Source of the DNA: Chloroflexota bacterium
GTDB lineage: Bacteria > Chloroflexota > Anaerolineae > Aggregatilineales > Phototrophicaceae
Reading direction: 5' to 3'
Assembly: GCA_003242205.1 (NCBI GenBank)
Contig: QGUR01000054.1
Span: 1-18,551 of the forward strand
Length of the DNA: 18,551 bases
Positions 7,298-13,844 of this stretch are shown here, piece by piece. Positions within the stretch are counted from its first letter, which is position 1, and every line of letters begins with the position of its first letter. The notes below the pieces were generated by a model. That model worked only from the letters and a program-made list of their open reading frames with translations. It had not been told where the DNA came from and made no database searches. Made by a program: the position numbers and the translations under genes.

Positions 7298-9310
7298 TCA
7301 CTCGATGACGACCACCGTATGGATGCCAACCGGCGGCAGGTCAACTTCCACACTGCCATTGTTCCAGCGGAACGCCACGGGCGTTTCTTCGGGAGCCAGA
7401 TAAACCCTTTTCGGCTGCCGCTCCGACCGCAAGACAAACGACAATCCGGCTGTCGGCGCCGATTCATCGACGTGGACGATTGGTTGCATCGTGCGCCGGG
7501 GATGGTAGCAGACAATATGGACGATGTCTCGCTCCGGGCGTTCGTTACTACCCGCCTGCGTTTGCAGGCTGAACTCGACCCAACCCGGCGCGCGCGGTTT
7601 CAGACGGCGCGGCGGCAAGAAGTCCTCAAGTATGCTCTCAAGCATGGCGCGGTAAGCCCAGTAGTCGTACTCGCGGTAGCCGCCGAACAACGGAGCGGCA
7701 AGATAGAGCACGTTATCCCCTCGCACGGCAATCGGCGCGTTCAGTGAAGCGCCGGCCGGCGCTTGCCGGTGTCCCATGAAATGCTTCCACGTGCGGTTGA
7801 ATAACGCCCGCTTGAGTTCGCCATAGACCGTCGCGGTAGGATGCGGCGCGACGACATGGGACTGGCCGTAAAAAACATAGTCATAATCAGCGGCCAGTTC
7901 GCCGTCGCCACGCTCGGCCATGCCGGCATCCGGGCGCAAATAGCTTGGCCGGGTTGGGGCTGGCTCTACGTATCGCGCCGGAATCTGATCCAGTTGGAAG
8001 CGTCTGGTTTCAGGATCGAGCGCCGCCGTTCCGCTCAGGATCAGCCGCCCACCCTGCGCCAGATAGTGTTCGAACCGGGCTTTTAACTCGTCGTCGAGTA
8101 TCGTGCCGTCGGGAACGACCAGAGCAGCATACTTGCTGAAATCCGCCTGCGTGTCTACGACATCAAACTGGTAGCCGCGCTCCAGCATAAACTGCGCCGC
8201 GCCTTCCGTTTCGAAGCTGTGCGCGGCAATTCCCGGATTTCGTTCCGAAGATGGGCCGGTAGCCAAAATCCCCAACTCGGCGTAAGGCGTCGCGCCTTCC
8301 AGCCAGGGTTCAAGCGCCTCGATCCTTCCAAACGCATGTCCGATGAGCCTGTAGACGGCAGGATCAAGGACGCCATCGGGATGCAACTGGTCGCCAATCG
8401 AGATTTTGCCGCCGGCAGCCACGATAGTTCCACACTCGTATTCGAGTTGGTCGCGCGTTTTGATGCCGCCAAAGTCGCCCCATGATGTGTGAAACCGGCC
8501 ATTCATGCCGAGGAAGTCTTTGCCATATGTTCGCGCCTGCCGCGCCATAACCGGATAGTGCAAGTAGCCCCACTCGCCGGTTGTCGGCAGGCTTTCGACC
8601 TCGAAGTGCGTCATATAGGGGGCAACCCGGCGCATATCACGCTCCATCGTGCCGTTGTAGAAAATGGTCGCGTTCGGGCAACGACTCTGCACATATCCTG
8701 TCAGCCGGGTGAAGAAATCCTCCTGCTTTTTGCGCGCAAACGCCCAGACCTCCTGATCGTCTTCCGGGTTCACCCCGGCAGCCAGCATTTGCGCTTTGCC
8801 CCACGGCGAATAATTGGGCATCGGAAAGCAGATATCGAACCAGAACCCATCGACCGGATACAGGTCGATCAGTTCCTCAACCTGCGCCAGTACGTAATCG
8901 CCATAACCGGAGGATACATCGAGCGTTGTCCACCCCCATTCGTTGGACAGCGGGTGGCGGCTGGCCAGCGTGCCATCCTTGTTGACGATGATCCAATCCG
9001 GATGCAGTCGCCCTGCCAGTTCATCCCAGAGGATGGTGTAATAAATCGGGCAGCGAATGTCGCGCCTGTGCAACGCTTCAATTTGCGCGCCGAGCAGATC
9101 GAACTTGAGGGACGGATGCATGACCCCAACTTTCGTCGGGTAATACGAATAGCCATGATGGCACTTTGCAAAGATATTGACGGAGTTAACGTGCGCCTGT
9201 TGCAGCGTCTCCGCAAAGGCATCGGCGTCGAATTTGCTGCCGACGCCCTCGCAATACTCCGAGGTGTGGAAGTCGAGATGAACCTGACGATAGCGCAAAG
9301 AGACGGACAT
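7298..9310 (-). CDS. Putative cytoplasmic glycoside hydrolase (GHL6-like, with beta-galactosidase-trimerisation-like domain)
   Basis: 670 residues with no signal peptide, so it should act in the cytoplasm on sugar brought in by the transporter encoded just upstream. Residues ~1-330 look like a (beta/alpha)8 barrel of the kind Pfam calls hypothetical glycosyl hydrolase 6. Cues are LDFHTSEYCEGVG near the start, CPIYYTILWDEL (~87-98), HPDWIIVNKDG (~103-113), and GFWFDI with D159 at the usual place of a nucleophile Asp in GH29- and GH13-like barrels. HFEVES (235-240) offers E237 or E239 as a possible acid/base. Residues ~345-430 match a Glyco_hydro_42M-type trimerisation fold (GILATGPSS, YAALVVPDG, GGRLILSG). 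A beta-rich tail closes the protein. The ATG at 9310 has GGAG 5 nt upstream; the permease stop is 18 nt before it. The exact substrate cannot be read from sequence; alpha-L-fucosidase-like or beta-galactosidase-like activity are both open. Residue roles are inferred from motif position. Confidence 0.8.
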   Translation of the reverse strand: MSVSLRYRQVHLDFHTSEYCEGVGSKFDADAFAETLQQAHVNSVNIFAKCHHGYSYYPTKVGVMHPSLKFDLLGAQIEALHRRDIRCPIYYTILWDELAGRLHPDWIIVNKDGTLASRHPLSNEWGWTTLDVSSGYGDYVLAQVEELIDLYPVDGFWFDICFPMPNYSPWGKAQMLAAGVNPEDDQEVWAFARKKQEDFFTRLTGYVQSRCPNATIFYNGTMERDMRRVAPYMTHFEVESLPTTGEWGYLHYPVMARQARTYGKDFLGMNGRFHTSWGDFGGIKTRDQLEYECGTIVAAGGKISIGDQLHPDGVLDPAVYRLIGHAFGRIEALEPWLEGATPYAELGILATGPSSERNPGIAAHSFETEGAAQFMLERGYQFDVVDTQADFSKYAALVVPDGTILDDELKARFEHYLAQGGRLILSGTAALDPETRRFQLDQIPARYVEPAPTRPSYLRPDAGMAERGDGELAADYDYVFYGQSHVVAPHPTATVYGELKRALFNRTWKHFMGHRQAPAGASLNAPIAVRGDNVLYLAAPLFGGYREYDYWAYRAMLESILEDFLPPRRLKPRAPGWVEFSLQTQAGSNERPERDIVHIVCYHPRRTMQPIVHVDESAPTAGLSFVLRSERQPKRVYLAPEETPVAFRWNNGSVEVDLPPVGIHTVVVIE

Positions 9311-9328
9311 GATGACTCCAGAAGTTGC

Positions 9329-10156
9329 TTACTTCGAGAAACCCGCAAAACTGTGTATGAACTGGCGCTGCAACACGATAAACACGATCAGCATCGGCAG
9401 AGACGCCAGCGTAACGGCGGCCAGCAGTGAAGGCCAGTTGGTGGTCCACTGCCCCTGAAAATTCGTCAACCCAAGCGGAATCGTTCTCATCGCGTCCTGG
9501 CTCAAGGTAATGAGCGCGAGTGAAAACTCGTTCCACAAAAACACGGTCTGGAAAATCGCAACACTCGCCATCGCCGGCAGCGACAGAGGCAACACGACGC
9601 GAAACACCATCTGCCACGTCGAACAACCGTCAATCCGCGCGGCATCCTCAATTTCGCTTGGGAACTGCACGAAAAAGGCGTACAGCAACAGGACTGAAAA
9701 CGGAATGCCAAAGGCGACATACGGCCCAATGATTCCGGGATAGGTATTGAGAAGATTGCCGGAGTTCAACATGCGATACAGCGGAACGAGCGTGGTATGC
9801 ACGGGAATGGCAAAGCCAACGATCAGCAACAAATAGAGCGGCGTGCGTAATGGAAAGCGCATACGCGCAAAGGCGTAAGCCGCCATGCTGCTGACGATTA
9901 CGATCAAGAAAACGGAAATCCCCGTGATGACGAGAGAATTGACCAGATACCGCTGAATGCCTGCGTTCCAGGCGGTGGCAAAATTCTGCCATTGCGGGTC
10001 AACCGGCGGCGCGAACGGAGACGTGAACAGCTCGCGCATCGTCTTCAGCGACGAGAAAACCATCCACACCAGCGGCATGGCGACGACCGCGGTGTAAAGA
10101 ATCAACAGGGCATAGGTGATCCAGGTTGGCCATTGCAATCGCTTGTGGTGCATCAT
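9329..10156 (-). CDS. Carbohydrate ABC transporter permease, CUT1 family (MalG-like)
   Basis: 275 residues, the usual length for this family. It has an N-terminal helix (YALLILYTAVVAMPLVWMV), a further set of membrane helices, and the cytoplasmic EAA loop EIEDAARIDGCSTWQMVF followed by LPLSLPA (~168-195), which docks the ATPase. With the preceding permease it forms the membrane channel of an importer. The frame is open further upstream to 10309, but that extension overlaps the previous gene and is not membrane-like. The ATG at 10156 lies 7 nt after the previous stop, with AGGGGG in the gap, so this start is chosen. The second ATG (10153) directly follows. The family is secure; the substrate (an oligosaccharide) is inferred from the binding protein and the hydrolase. 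Confidence 0.93.
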   Translation of the reverse strand: MMHHKRLQWPTWITYALLILYTAVVAMPLVWMVFSSLKTMRELFTSPFAPPVDPQWQNFATAWNAGIQRYLVNSLVITGISVFLIVIVSSMAAYAFARMRFPLRTPLYLLLIVGFAIPVHTTLVPLYRMLNSGNLLNTYPGIIGPYVAFGIPFSVLLLYAFFVQFPSEIEDAARIDGCSTWQMVFRVVLPLSLPAMASVAIFQTVFLWNEFSLALITLSQDAMRTIPLGLTNFQGQWTTNWPSLLAAVTLASLPMLIVFIVLQRQFIHSFAGFSK

Positions 10157-10163
10157 GCCCCCT

Positions 10164-11105
10164 TTAAACTTGCCGCGTAAACCGCAGTTGCAGCGCGCCA
10201 AAGGCAAGCGCAATAACCAGCAAAACCACGGCAATGGCGCTGGCGTAACCGGCCTGATTGATCGTGAATGCGTTGTAATAGATGTAGGTGCCGAGCACCT
10301 GGCTCGCATTGGCCGGGCCGCCGCGCGTGAGGACGTAAACGACGTCGAATACTTTCACCGCCCCGATCATCGTGACGAGGATGGCGGCGATGATCACATT
10401 GCGGGATACCGGCAGCGTAATGTAGAAGAAGTTCTGCAACTCGTTTGCGCCGTCGAGCGCCGAGGCTTCGTATAACTCGTTAGGAACGCTCTGCATTCCC
10501 GCCAGCACAATCGTCATCACATAGCCGGTATACTGCCAGCAGGCCGCGCCCAGAATGGCGAAAATCGCGAGGTTTGGGTCGCCAAGCCAGCCCTGTACAG
10601 GCGGCCGAACCCCCAGAAACCGGAGAAATGCGTTGAGAATACCGACGCCGGGATCATAGATTAACTGCCACAGAATGCCCACCGCGACCGATGACAGAAC
10701 GACGGGCGCAAAGTGCACCGTGCGAAAGAACGCCCTGCCCCGGCGAATACCGCGGCTTAGAACGGCGGCCAGAACGACGCCGATCCCAACCTGTATCACC
10801 ACCGAGCCAATCAGGATGATGCCGTTGTTACGCAGCGCCCGCCAGAAAACCGGATCATTCAGTAGTTGCTGGTAGTTTTGCAGACCGATGAACTGAATGT
10901 TCGGATCGGTCAGGCCGTACTTGAAGAAAGACAGGTAGATCGTGTTGATGATCGGGACGATCACAAAGACGGCGAAAATAATCCATGCCGGGGCAATCAG
11001 CAGATAGGCGTCACGATACATACGCCATCGCCGTCTCCACGACGCTACCCCCTGCTGACTCGCTTCGAGATTCAGAGAGCGCGACCGGGAAAGCATATTT
11101 CCCAT
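10164..11105 (-). CDS. Carbohydrate ABC transporter permease, CUT1 family (MalF-like)
   Basis: 313 residues. A basic cytoplasmic N-terminus (WRRRWRMYRD) precedes the first helix AYLLIAPAWIIFAVFVIVP. Five more hydrophobic segments follow, with the EAA motif ELYEASALDGANELQNFF and ITLP at ~205-230. It pairs with the next permease. The frame extends to a TTG at 11126, but ATG 11105 has AGGAG 7 nt upstream and is preferred. A strong hairpin lies between this gene and the binding-protein gene, so permease levels are probably lower than binding-protein levels. No ATPase gene is linked to the operon. Confidence 0.93.
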   Translation of the reverse strand: MGNMLSRSRSLNLEASQQGVASWRRRWRMYRDAYLLIAPAWIIFAVFVIVPIINTIYLSFFKYGLTDPNIQFIGLQNYQQLLNDPVFWRALRNNGIILIGSVVIQVGIGVVLAAVLSRGIRRGRAFFRTVHFAPVVLSSVAVGILWQLIYDPGVGILNAFLRFLGVRPPVQGWLGDPNLAIFAILGAACWQYTGYVMTIVLAGMQSVPNELYEASALDGANELQNFFYITLPVSRNVIIAAILVTMIGAVKVFDVVYVLTRGGPANASQVLGTYIYYNAFTINQAGYASAIAVVLLVIALAFGALQLRFTRQV

Positions 11106-11115
11106 AGACTGACTC

Positions 11116-11130
11116 CTGTTTTTCAAACAG
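11116..11130 (-). promoter_or_regulatory. Short stem-loop touching the permease ribosome binding site
   Basis: On the minus strand CTGTTT-GAA-AAACAG is a perfect 6-bp stem with a 3-nt loop. Its last two bases overlap the AGGAG ribosome binding site of the permease gene (11113-11117). It sits directly against the larger 11130-11158 hairpin, so the two could stack or compete. Effect on translation is inferred only. Confidence 0.35.
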
Positions 11131-11158
11131 CGGGGGCAAGGTTGCGCCTTGCCCCCGC
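11130..11158 (-). promoter_or_regulatory. Strong intergenic hairpin between binding-protein and permease genes
   Basis: GCGGGGGCAAGG (11130-11141) pairs perfectly with CCTTGCCCCCGC (11147-11158): 12 bp, mostly G-C, with a 5-nt loop. It lies in the 91-bp gap after the binding-protein stop codon. The minus-strand sequence after it (CTGTTTGAAAAACAG) has no long T-tract, so full termination is unlikely. A stable hairpin here is the familiar way in which binding-protein mRNA is protected or transcription is partly stopped, as at malE-malF in E. coli. The structure is seen; the function is inferred. Confidence 0.7.
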
Positions 11159-11196
11159 CACGCTACCGCAAGCTGTTCCGGCAGCCGGTTCGACGT

Positions 11197-12495
11197 CTAG
11201 GCTTCCGGCGCAACGGCCAGTTCTGCCTGCACCTCAAGCGCCGTGGCGCGGATATTGGCCATCGCTTCCTCAGGCGTGAGCGTGCCGGCCAGCACTTCCT
11301 GAATGGCGTTCAGGTAGGCCTCGGAAATGCGATTCTCAAGCACGACATCGAGCCATTCAACAGCGCCTTCAGTCGTCGCCAGATCGTTAACGACATTCCG
11401 AAGCGCCTCCGTTCCCACGCCCTCGACCATCGCGTCGGCGCGCACCGGAATACGGCCCGTGGCCTCAACCAGTCGCTGCTGTGACGGCTGCGAGATGAAG
11501 AAGTCCAGGAATTTGGCAACCACGTCCGGGTGCTCGGTGGTCGCCGATACTTCCAGCCCGATTGGCGCAAGCAGCGTGTAGTTCTGGTTGCCATGCGCGT
11601 TCTCGTCGACCATCGGCGGCATACGGAACATGCCATAATGCTCAAAACCGCCGGCAGCCAGATTGCCCATAATCCACGTTCCCTGATAGTACATGGCGAC
11701 CTGTTCAGCCATGAATTGCGCCAGAGCGATGTCCGGTGTCGTCGAGTTCACCGCATCGGCAAAGCAGCCGGCATCCTGCATATCGAGCAACCGCTGGAAC
11801 GCTTCGGCATATCCGGGGTCGGTGAACAGTTCGTCCGCCGGGACGGCCAGCGAGTAGTCTTTGGCGATTTGCTCTTCACCGACAACTTTCTGGTTGAAAA
11901 TCGTCAGATAGTGCCCGCCTTCCCAGCGTTCCTGGTTGCCAAACGCCATCGGCGTAATACCAGCTTCGCGCAGGCTGCGGCAAATGCCGAGCAGTTCGTC
12001 AAACGTCTGCGGCACTTCCAGTCCCTGCTCCTCGAAGATGTTCTGGTTGTAGTACATGTACTTGGCTTCGAGGCTGTAGGGGGCGGCATAGAGAGCGCCG
12101 TCAAACGTAAAGGCATCAAGCGCCGACGGGTTGATGGTGTCGTACCAACCGTATTGTTCGGCGTATGAAGTCAGATCGAGCAAGTGCCCTTCACGCAGAA
12201 AGCGTCCGGTATCCTCGCCGCTCCAGTTGAAGAAAATGTCAGGCCGGTCATCCGAGGCAAGCGCTACCTGAATGGTCGTCTTGTAGCTTTCATTCGGGTA
12301 GGGCTGGAAGTTGATGCTGACGCCCGGATTTTCCGCTTCGAAATCGGCAATCACCTGCTCCACGAAGGGATTGATCAATTCGTCGCCCAAAAAGTAGAAG
12401 TCGAGATTTACTTCCTCCTGCGCCGTCGCCAGTGACGCCCCAAGTAGCAGCACGACGAAGGTAAGCAAAATAGTACGACAGCGAACTGCAGGCAT
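11197..12495 (-). CDS. ABC transporter extracellular sugar-binding protein (family 1)
   Basis: 432 residues. A basic start, a hydrophobic core (ILLTFVVLLLGASLATA) and an ATA|Q site predict a signal peptide cut after residue 25. There is no lipobox, the only nearby cysteine (C6) being in the n-region, so it is not an obvious lipoprotein. The mature protein reads as a cluster-B/family 1 binding protein: FEAENPGVSINFQ, RPDIFFNWSG, a cluster of aromatic residues (MYYNQNIFEEQGLEVPQTFDELL), MYYQGTWIMGN, and the late VAKFLDFFISQPSQQRLV helix. The frame is open to 12609, but ATG 12495 has a perfect AGGAGG at 6 nt and gives a proper signal peptide, so it is used. It is the first gene of the operon, followed by two permeases and the hydrolase, and divergent from the LacI-type regulator. 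The ligand is unknown, probably an oligosaccharide. Confidence 0.93.
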   Translation of the reverse strand: MPAVRCRTILLTFVVLLLGASLATAQEEVNLDFYFLGDELINPFVEQVIADFEAENPGVSINFQPYPNESYKTTIQVALASDDRPDIFFNWSGEDTGRFLREGHLLDLTSYAEQYGWYDTINPSALDAFTFDGALYAAPYSLEAKYMYYNQNIFEEQGLEVPQTFDELLGICRSLREAGITPMAFGNQERWEGGHYLTIFNQKVVGEEQIAKDYSLAVPADELFTDPGYAEAFQRLLDMQDAGCFADAVNSTTPDIALAQFMAEQVAMYYQGTWIMGNLAAGGFEHYGMFRMPPMVDENAHGNQNYTLLAPIGLEVSATTEHPDVVAKFLDFFISQPSQQRLVEATGRIPVRADAMVEGVGTEALRNVVNDLATTEGAVEWLDVVLENRISEAYLNAIQEVLAGTLTPEEAMANIRATALEVQAELAVAPEA

Positions 12496-12501
12496 TTGTT
12501 T

Positions 12502-12507
12502 CCTCCT
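12502..12507 (-). promoter_or_regulatory. Consensus ribosome binding site of the binding-protein gene
   Basis: AGGAGG on the minus strand, 6 nt before ATG 12495. It is the best Shine-Dalgarno match in the window and fixes the start of the binding protein, ruling out the longer open frame. Confidence 0.85.
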
Positions 12508-12570
12508 GATTACTATTTGTCTTCCGCCTACTTCGACAGTAGCCCGCTTCAAATGGGCAGTCAATAAGAC

Positions 12571-12584
12571 TGGCAACGTTTGCA
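12571..12584. promoter_or_regulatory. Candidate LacI-family operator O1
   Basis: TGGCAACGTTTGCA differs at two positions from the perfect dyad TGCAAACGTTTGCA, a classic LacI/GalR-type operator with a central CG. It lies 75 bp upstream of the binding-protein start and is the best-formed operator in the divergent region. Recognition by the adjacent regulator is inferred. Confidence 0.55.
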
Positions 12585-12589
12585 GACTA

Positions 12590-12600
12590 TTTTCATATAA
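12590..12600 (+). repeat. Direct repeat TTTTCATATAA, copy 1
   Basis: Eleven bases identical to 12709-12719. On the plus strand it overlaps a perfect TATAAT (12596-12601), but no -35 box lies at proper distance. It follows 5 nt after candidate operator O1, as copy 2 follows another TTGCA half-site. Confidence 0.6.
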
Positions 12601-12662
12601 TTTGCCCAATCCATAAACGAGCAGGAAGCTTCAATTCAGGGCATGCTCTTCAAATAGGTCAA

Positions 12663-12676
12663 TGCAAGAGGTTGCA
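12663..12676. promoter_or_regulatory. Candidate LacI-family operator O2
   Basis: TGCAAGAGGTTGCA has perfect 5-bp arms TGCAA/TTGCA spanning 14 bp, the same span and half-site as O1, but with GAGG in place of the central CG step. The middle makes it a weaker candidate. It partly overlaps the next inverted repeat. Confidence 0.4.
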
Positions 12677-12697
12677 AACGATTTGAAACTCGTTGCA
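12673..12697. promoter_or_regulatory. Inverted repeat TGCAAACGA / TCGTTGCA over the regulator promoter
   Basis: TGCAAACGA and TCGTTGCA face each other across 8 nt (TTTGAAAC), with a single extra A in the left arm. Each arm carries the same TGCAA/TTGCA element as O1 and O2. The right arm includes the -35 box (TTGCAC, 12693-12698) of the LacI gene, so binding here would allow autoregulation. Seen directly; binding is inferred. Confidence 0.5.
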
Positions 12698-12720
12698 CAA
12701 TCTGGTTCTTTTCATATAAA
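12693..12720 (+). promoter_or_regulatory. Probable sigma70-type promoter of the LacI-family gene
   Basis: TTGCAC (12693-12698) and TATAAA (12715-12720) are separated by 16 bp on the plus strand. Transcription would start near 12727, giving a leader of about 54 nt before ATG 12781. The -35 box lies inside a candidate operator arm. I found no comparably good promoter for the minus-strand operon; its -10/-35 elements could not be assigned. Confidence 0.5.
12709..12719 (+). repeat. Direct repeat TTTTCATATAA, copy 2
   Basis: Second copy of the 11-base repeat at 12590-12600. This copy supplies the -10 region of the probable LacI-gene promoter. Confidence 0.6.
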
Positions 12721-12780
12721 TAAAGCAGATGCAGGTACGGATGTGCGTATCGCTGGATCTTCACAGAATAGGTTGGCGTA

Positions 12781-13797
12781 ATGGCAAACATTAAGGATGT
12801 AGCTGAACGCGCCGGGGTATCGGTGTCGACCGTTTCACGCGCACTGGCTGGCAAGCCATATGTCAGCAGCAAAGTCCGCAAAAAGGTGTTGCAGGCAGCG
12901 GAAGAGCTTGGCTACCGTCCATTCCCATCAGCCCAGCGCCTGCGTAGCCAAAGCCCAAGCCAGCTCATTGGCCTGCTTATTTCAGGCGTGCTCAACTCGC
13001 ATTTCAACGCCATCATCCACGGTGTGAGCGACCTCGCCTATACGCATAGATTGCGGTTGTTATTCGGCAACGCCGTGGGCGATGTCGAGCGCGAGCAGTA
13101 CTACATTGATCTCATGCGTTCCGAGCGAGCCGTCGGGTTGATCGTCAATCCACAGGATCGAGGGCGCGATGGGCGGTATCTGCATGAGCTTCGCCAGTCG
13201 GGTGTGGCGGTCGTGCTGCTCGACAGTACCGTGAATGACTATGCGTTTGACTGTGTGATGGTCAACAACCGGGAGGGGGCGTACCGGGCAGTTCGACACC
13301 TGATTGAACAGGGCCATACACGCATTGGAACAATTGTCGGAAAACGCACGGTAACGACAGCATTAGAACGCCTTCAGGGCTACATTGATGCCCTGCGAGA
13401 GGCAAGCATTTCGCTCGATGAGCGCTACATGCCCAATGGCGAATACGAGCAGGAGGGCGCGTATCAGGCCATGCAGGCATTACTGCGATTAAAAGACCGC
13501 CCTACGGCAGTTTTCGTGCCAAATGAGCCTATGACCATTGGCGCGATGACGGCCATTCGCGAGCATGGTCTTCGAATCCCGGACGATGTCGCTCTGGTGA
13601 GCTTCGATGAAACACCGTGGTCAGCACAGGTAAACCCACCCTTGACGACCGTTGCCCAGCCCACCTATGCGATGGGGAGAGAAGCCGTGCGCCTGCTCCT
13701 GCGCCGGATCAACGAGCCAAACGCGCCTCCGATCACCGTCACATTGCCGACCGAGTTGATCATCCGCGAGTCAAGTCACAAGCCCAACCGGTCTTGA
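12781..13797 (+). CDS. LacI/GalR-family transcriptional regulator
   Basis: 338 residues, the typical family length. Residues 3-24 (IKDVAERAGVSVSTVSRALAG) are the LacI helix-turn-helix, with VSVSTVS as the recognition helix. ELGYRP and the hinge segment AQRLRS follow, then a periplasmic-binding-protein-like sensor (residues ~62-338) with GLLISGVLNSHF, GLIVNPQDRG, HTRIGTIVGKRTVTTALERLQGY, FVPNEPMTIGAM, SFDETPWSAQVNPPLTTVAQP and a C-terminal LLLRRI helix. The gene is the only plus-strand gene in the window and is divergent from the sugar operon, with TTGCA-type dyads between them. It most likely represses the operon and itself until a sugar, probably one made or imported by the operon, binds. 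The ribosome binding site (AGG 8 nt upstream) is weak. Its stop lies 47 bp from the stop of the converging GT-C gene, and I see no clear terminator in that gap. Confidence 0.93.
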   Translation: MANIKDVAERAGVSVSTVSRALAGKPYVSSKVRKKVLQAAEELGYRPFPSAQRLRSQSPSQLIGLLISGVLNSHFNAIIHGVSDLAYTHRLRLLFGNAVGDVEREQYYIDLMRSERAVGLIVNPQDRGRDGRYLHELRQSGVAVVLLDSTVNDYAFDCVMVNNREGAYRAVRHLIEQGHTRIGTIVGKRTVTTALERLQGYIDALREASISLDERYMPNGEYEQEGAYQAMQALLRLKDRPTAVFVPNEPMTIGAMTAIREHGLRIPDDVALVSFDETPWSAQVNPPLTTVAQPTYAMGREAVRLLLRRINEPNAPPITVTLPTELIIRESSHKPNRS

Positions 13798-13844
13798 GCA
13801 GCACACCAATGAAGAAAGATCGACTTCTCTGGCGGTAAAAACGA

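Noticed and set aside
7037..7747. Plus-strand ORF of 236 codons at the end of the sugar operon
   Set aside because: It overlaps the terminator hairpin and runs antisense to the hydrolase; no known motif and shadow-like composition.
8489..9430. Plus-strand ORF of 313 codons
   Set aside because: Antisense to the hydrolase and the permease; no recognisable domain.
10157..10309. Longer start for the second permease
   Set aside because: The extension overlaps the first permease and reads as non-membrane sequence; the ATG at 10156 has AGGGGG just upstream.
11106..11126. Longer permease start at TTG 11126
   Set aside because: ATG 11105 has AGGAG at 7 nt; the TTG lies within the 11116-11130 stem-loop and lacks a ribosome binding site.
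12496..12609. Longer start for the binding protein
   Set aside because: It would bury the signal peptide behind ~38 residues and would read through the perfect AGGAGG and a candidate operator.
12636..12881. Minus-strand ORF of 81 codons across the regulator start
   Set aside because: It covers the operator/promoter region and the helix-turn-helix code of the LacI gene; no ribosome binding site or recognisable family.
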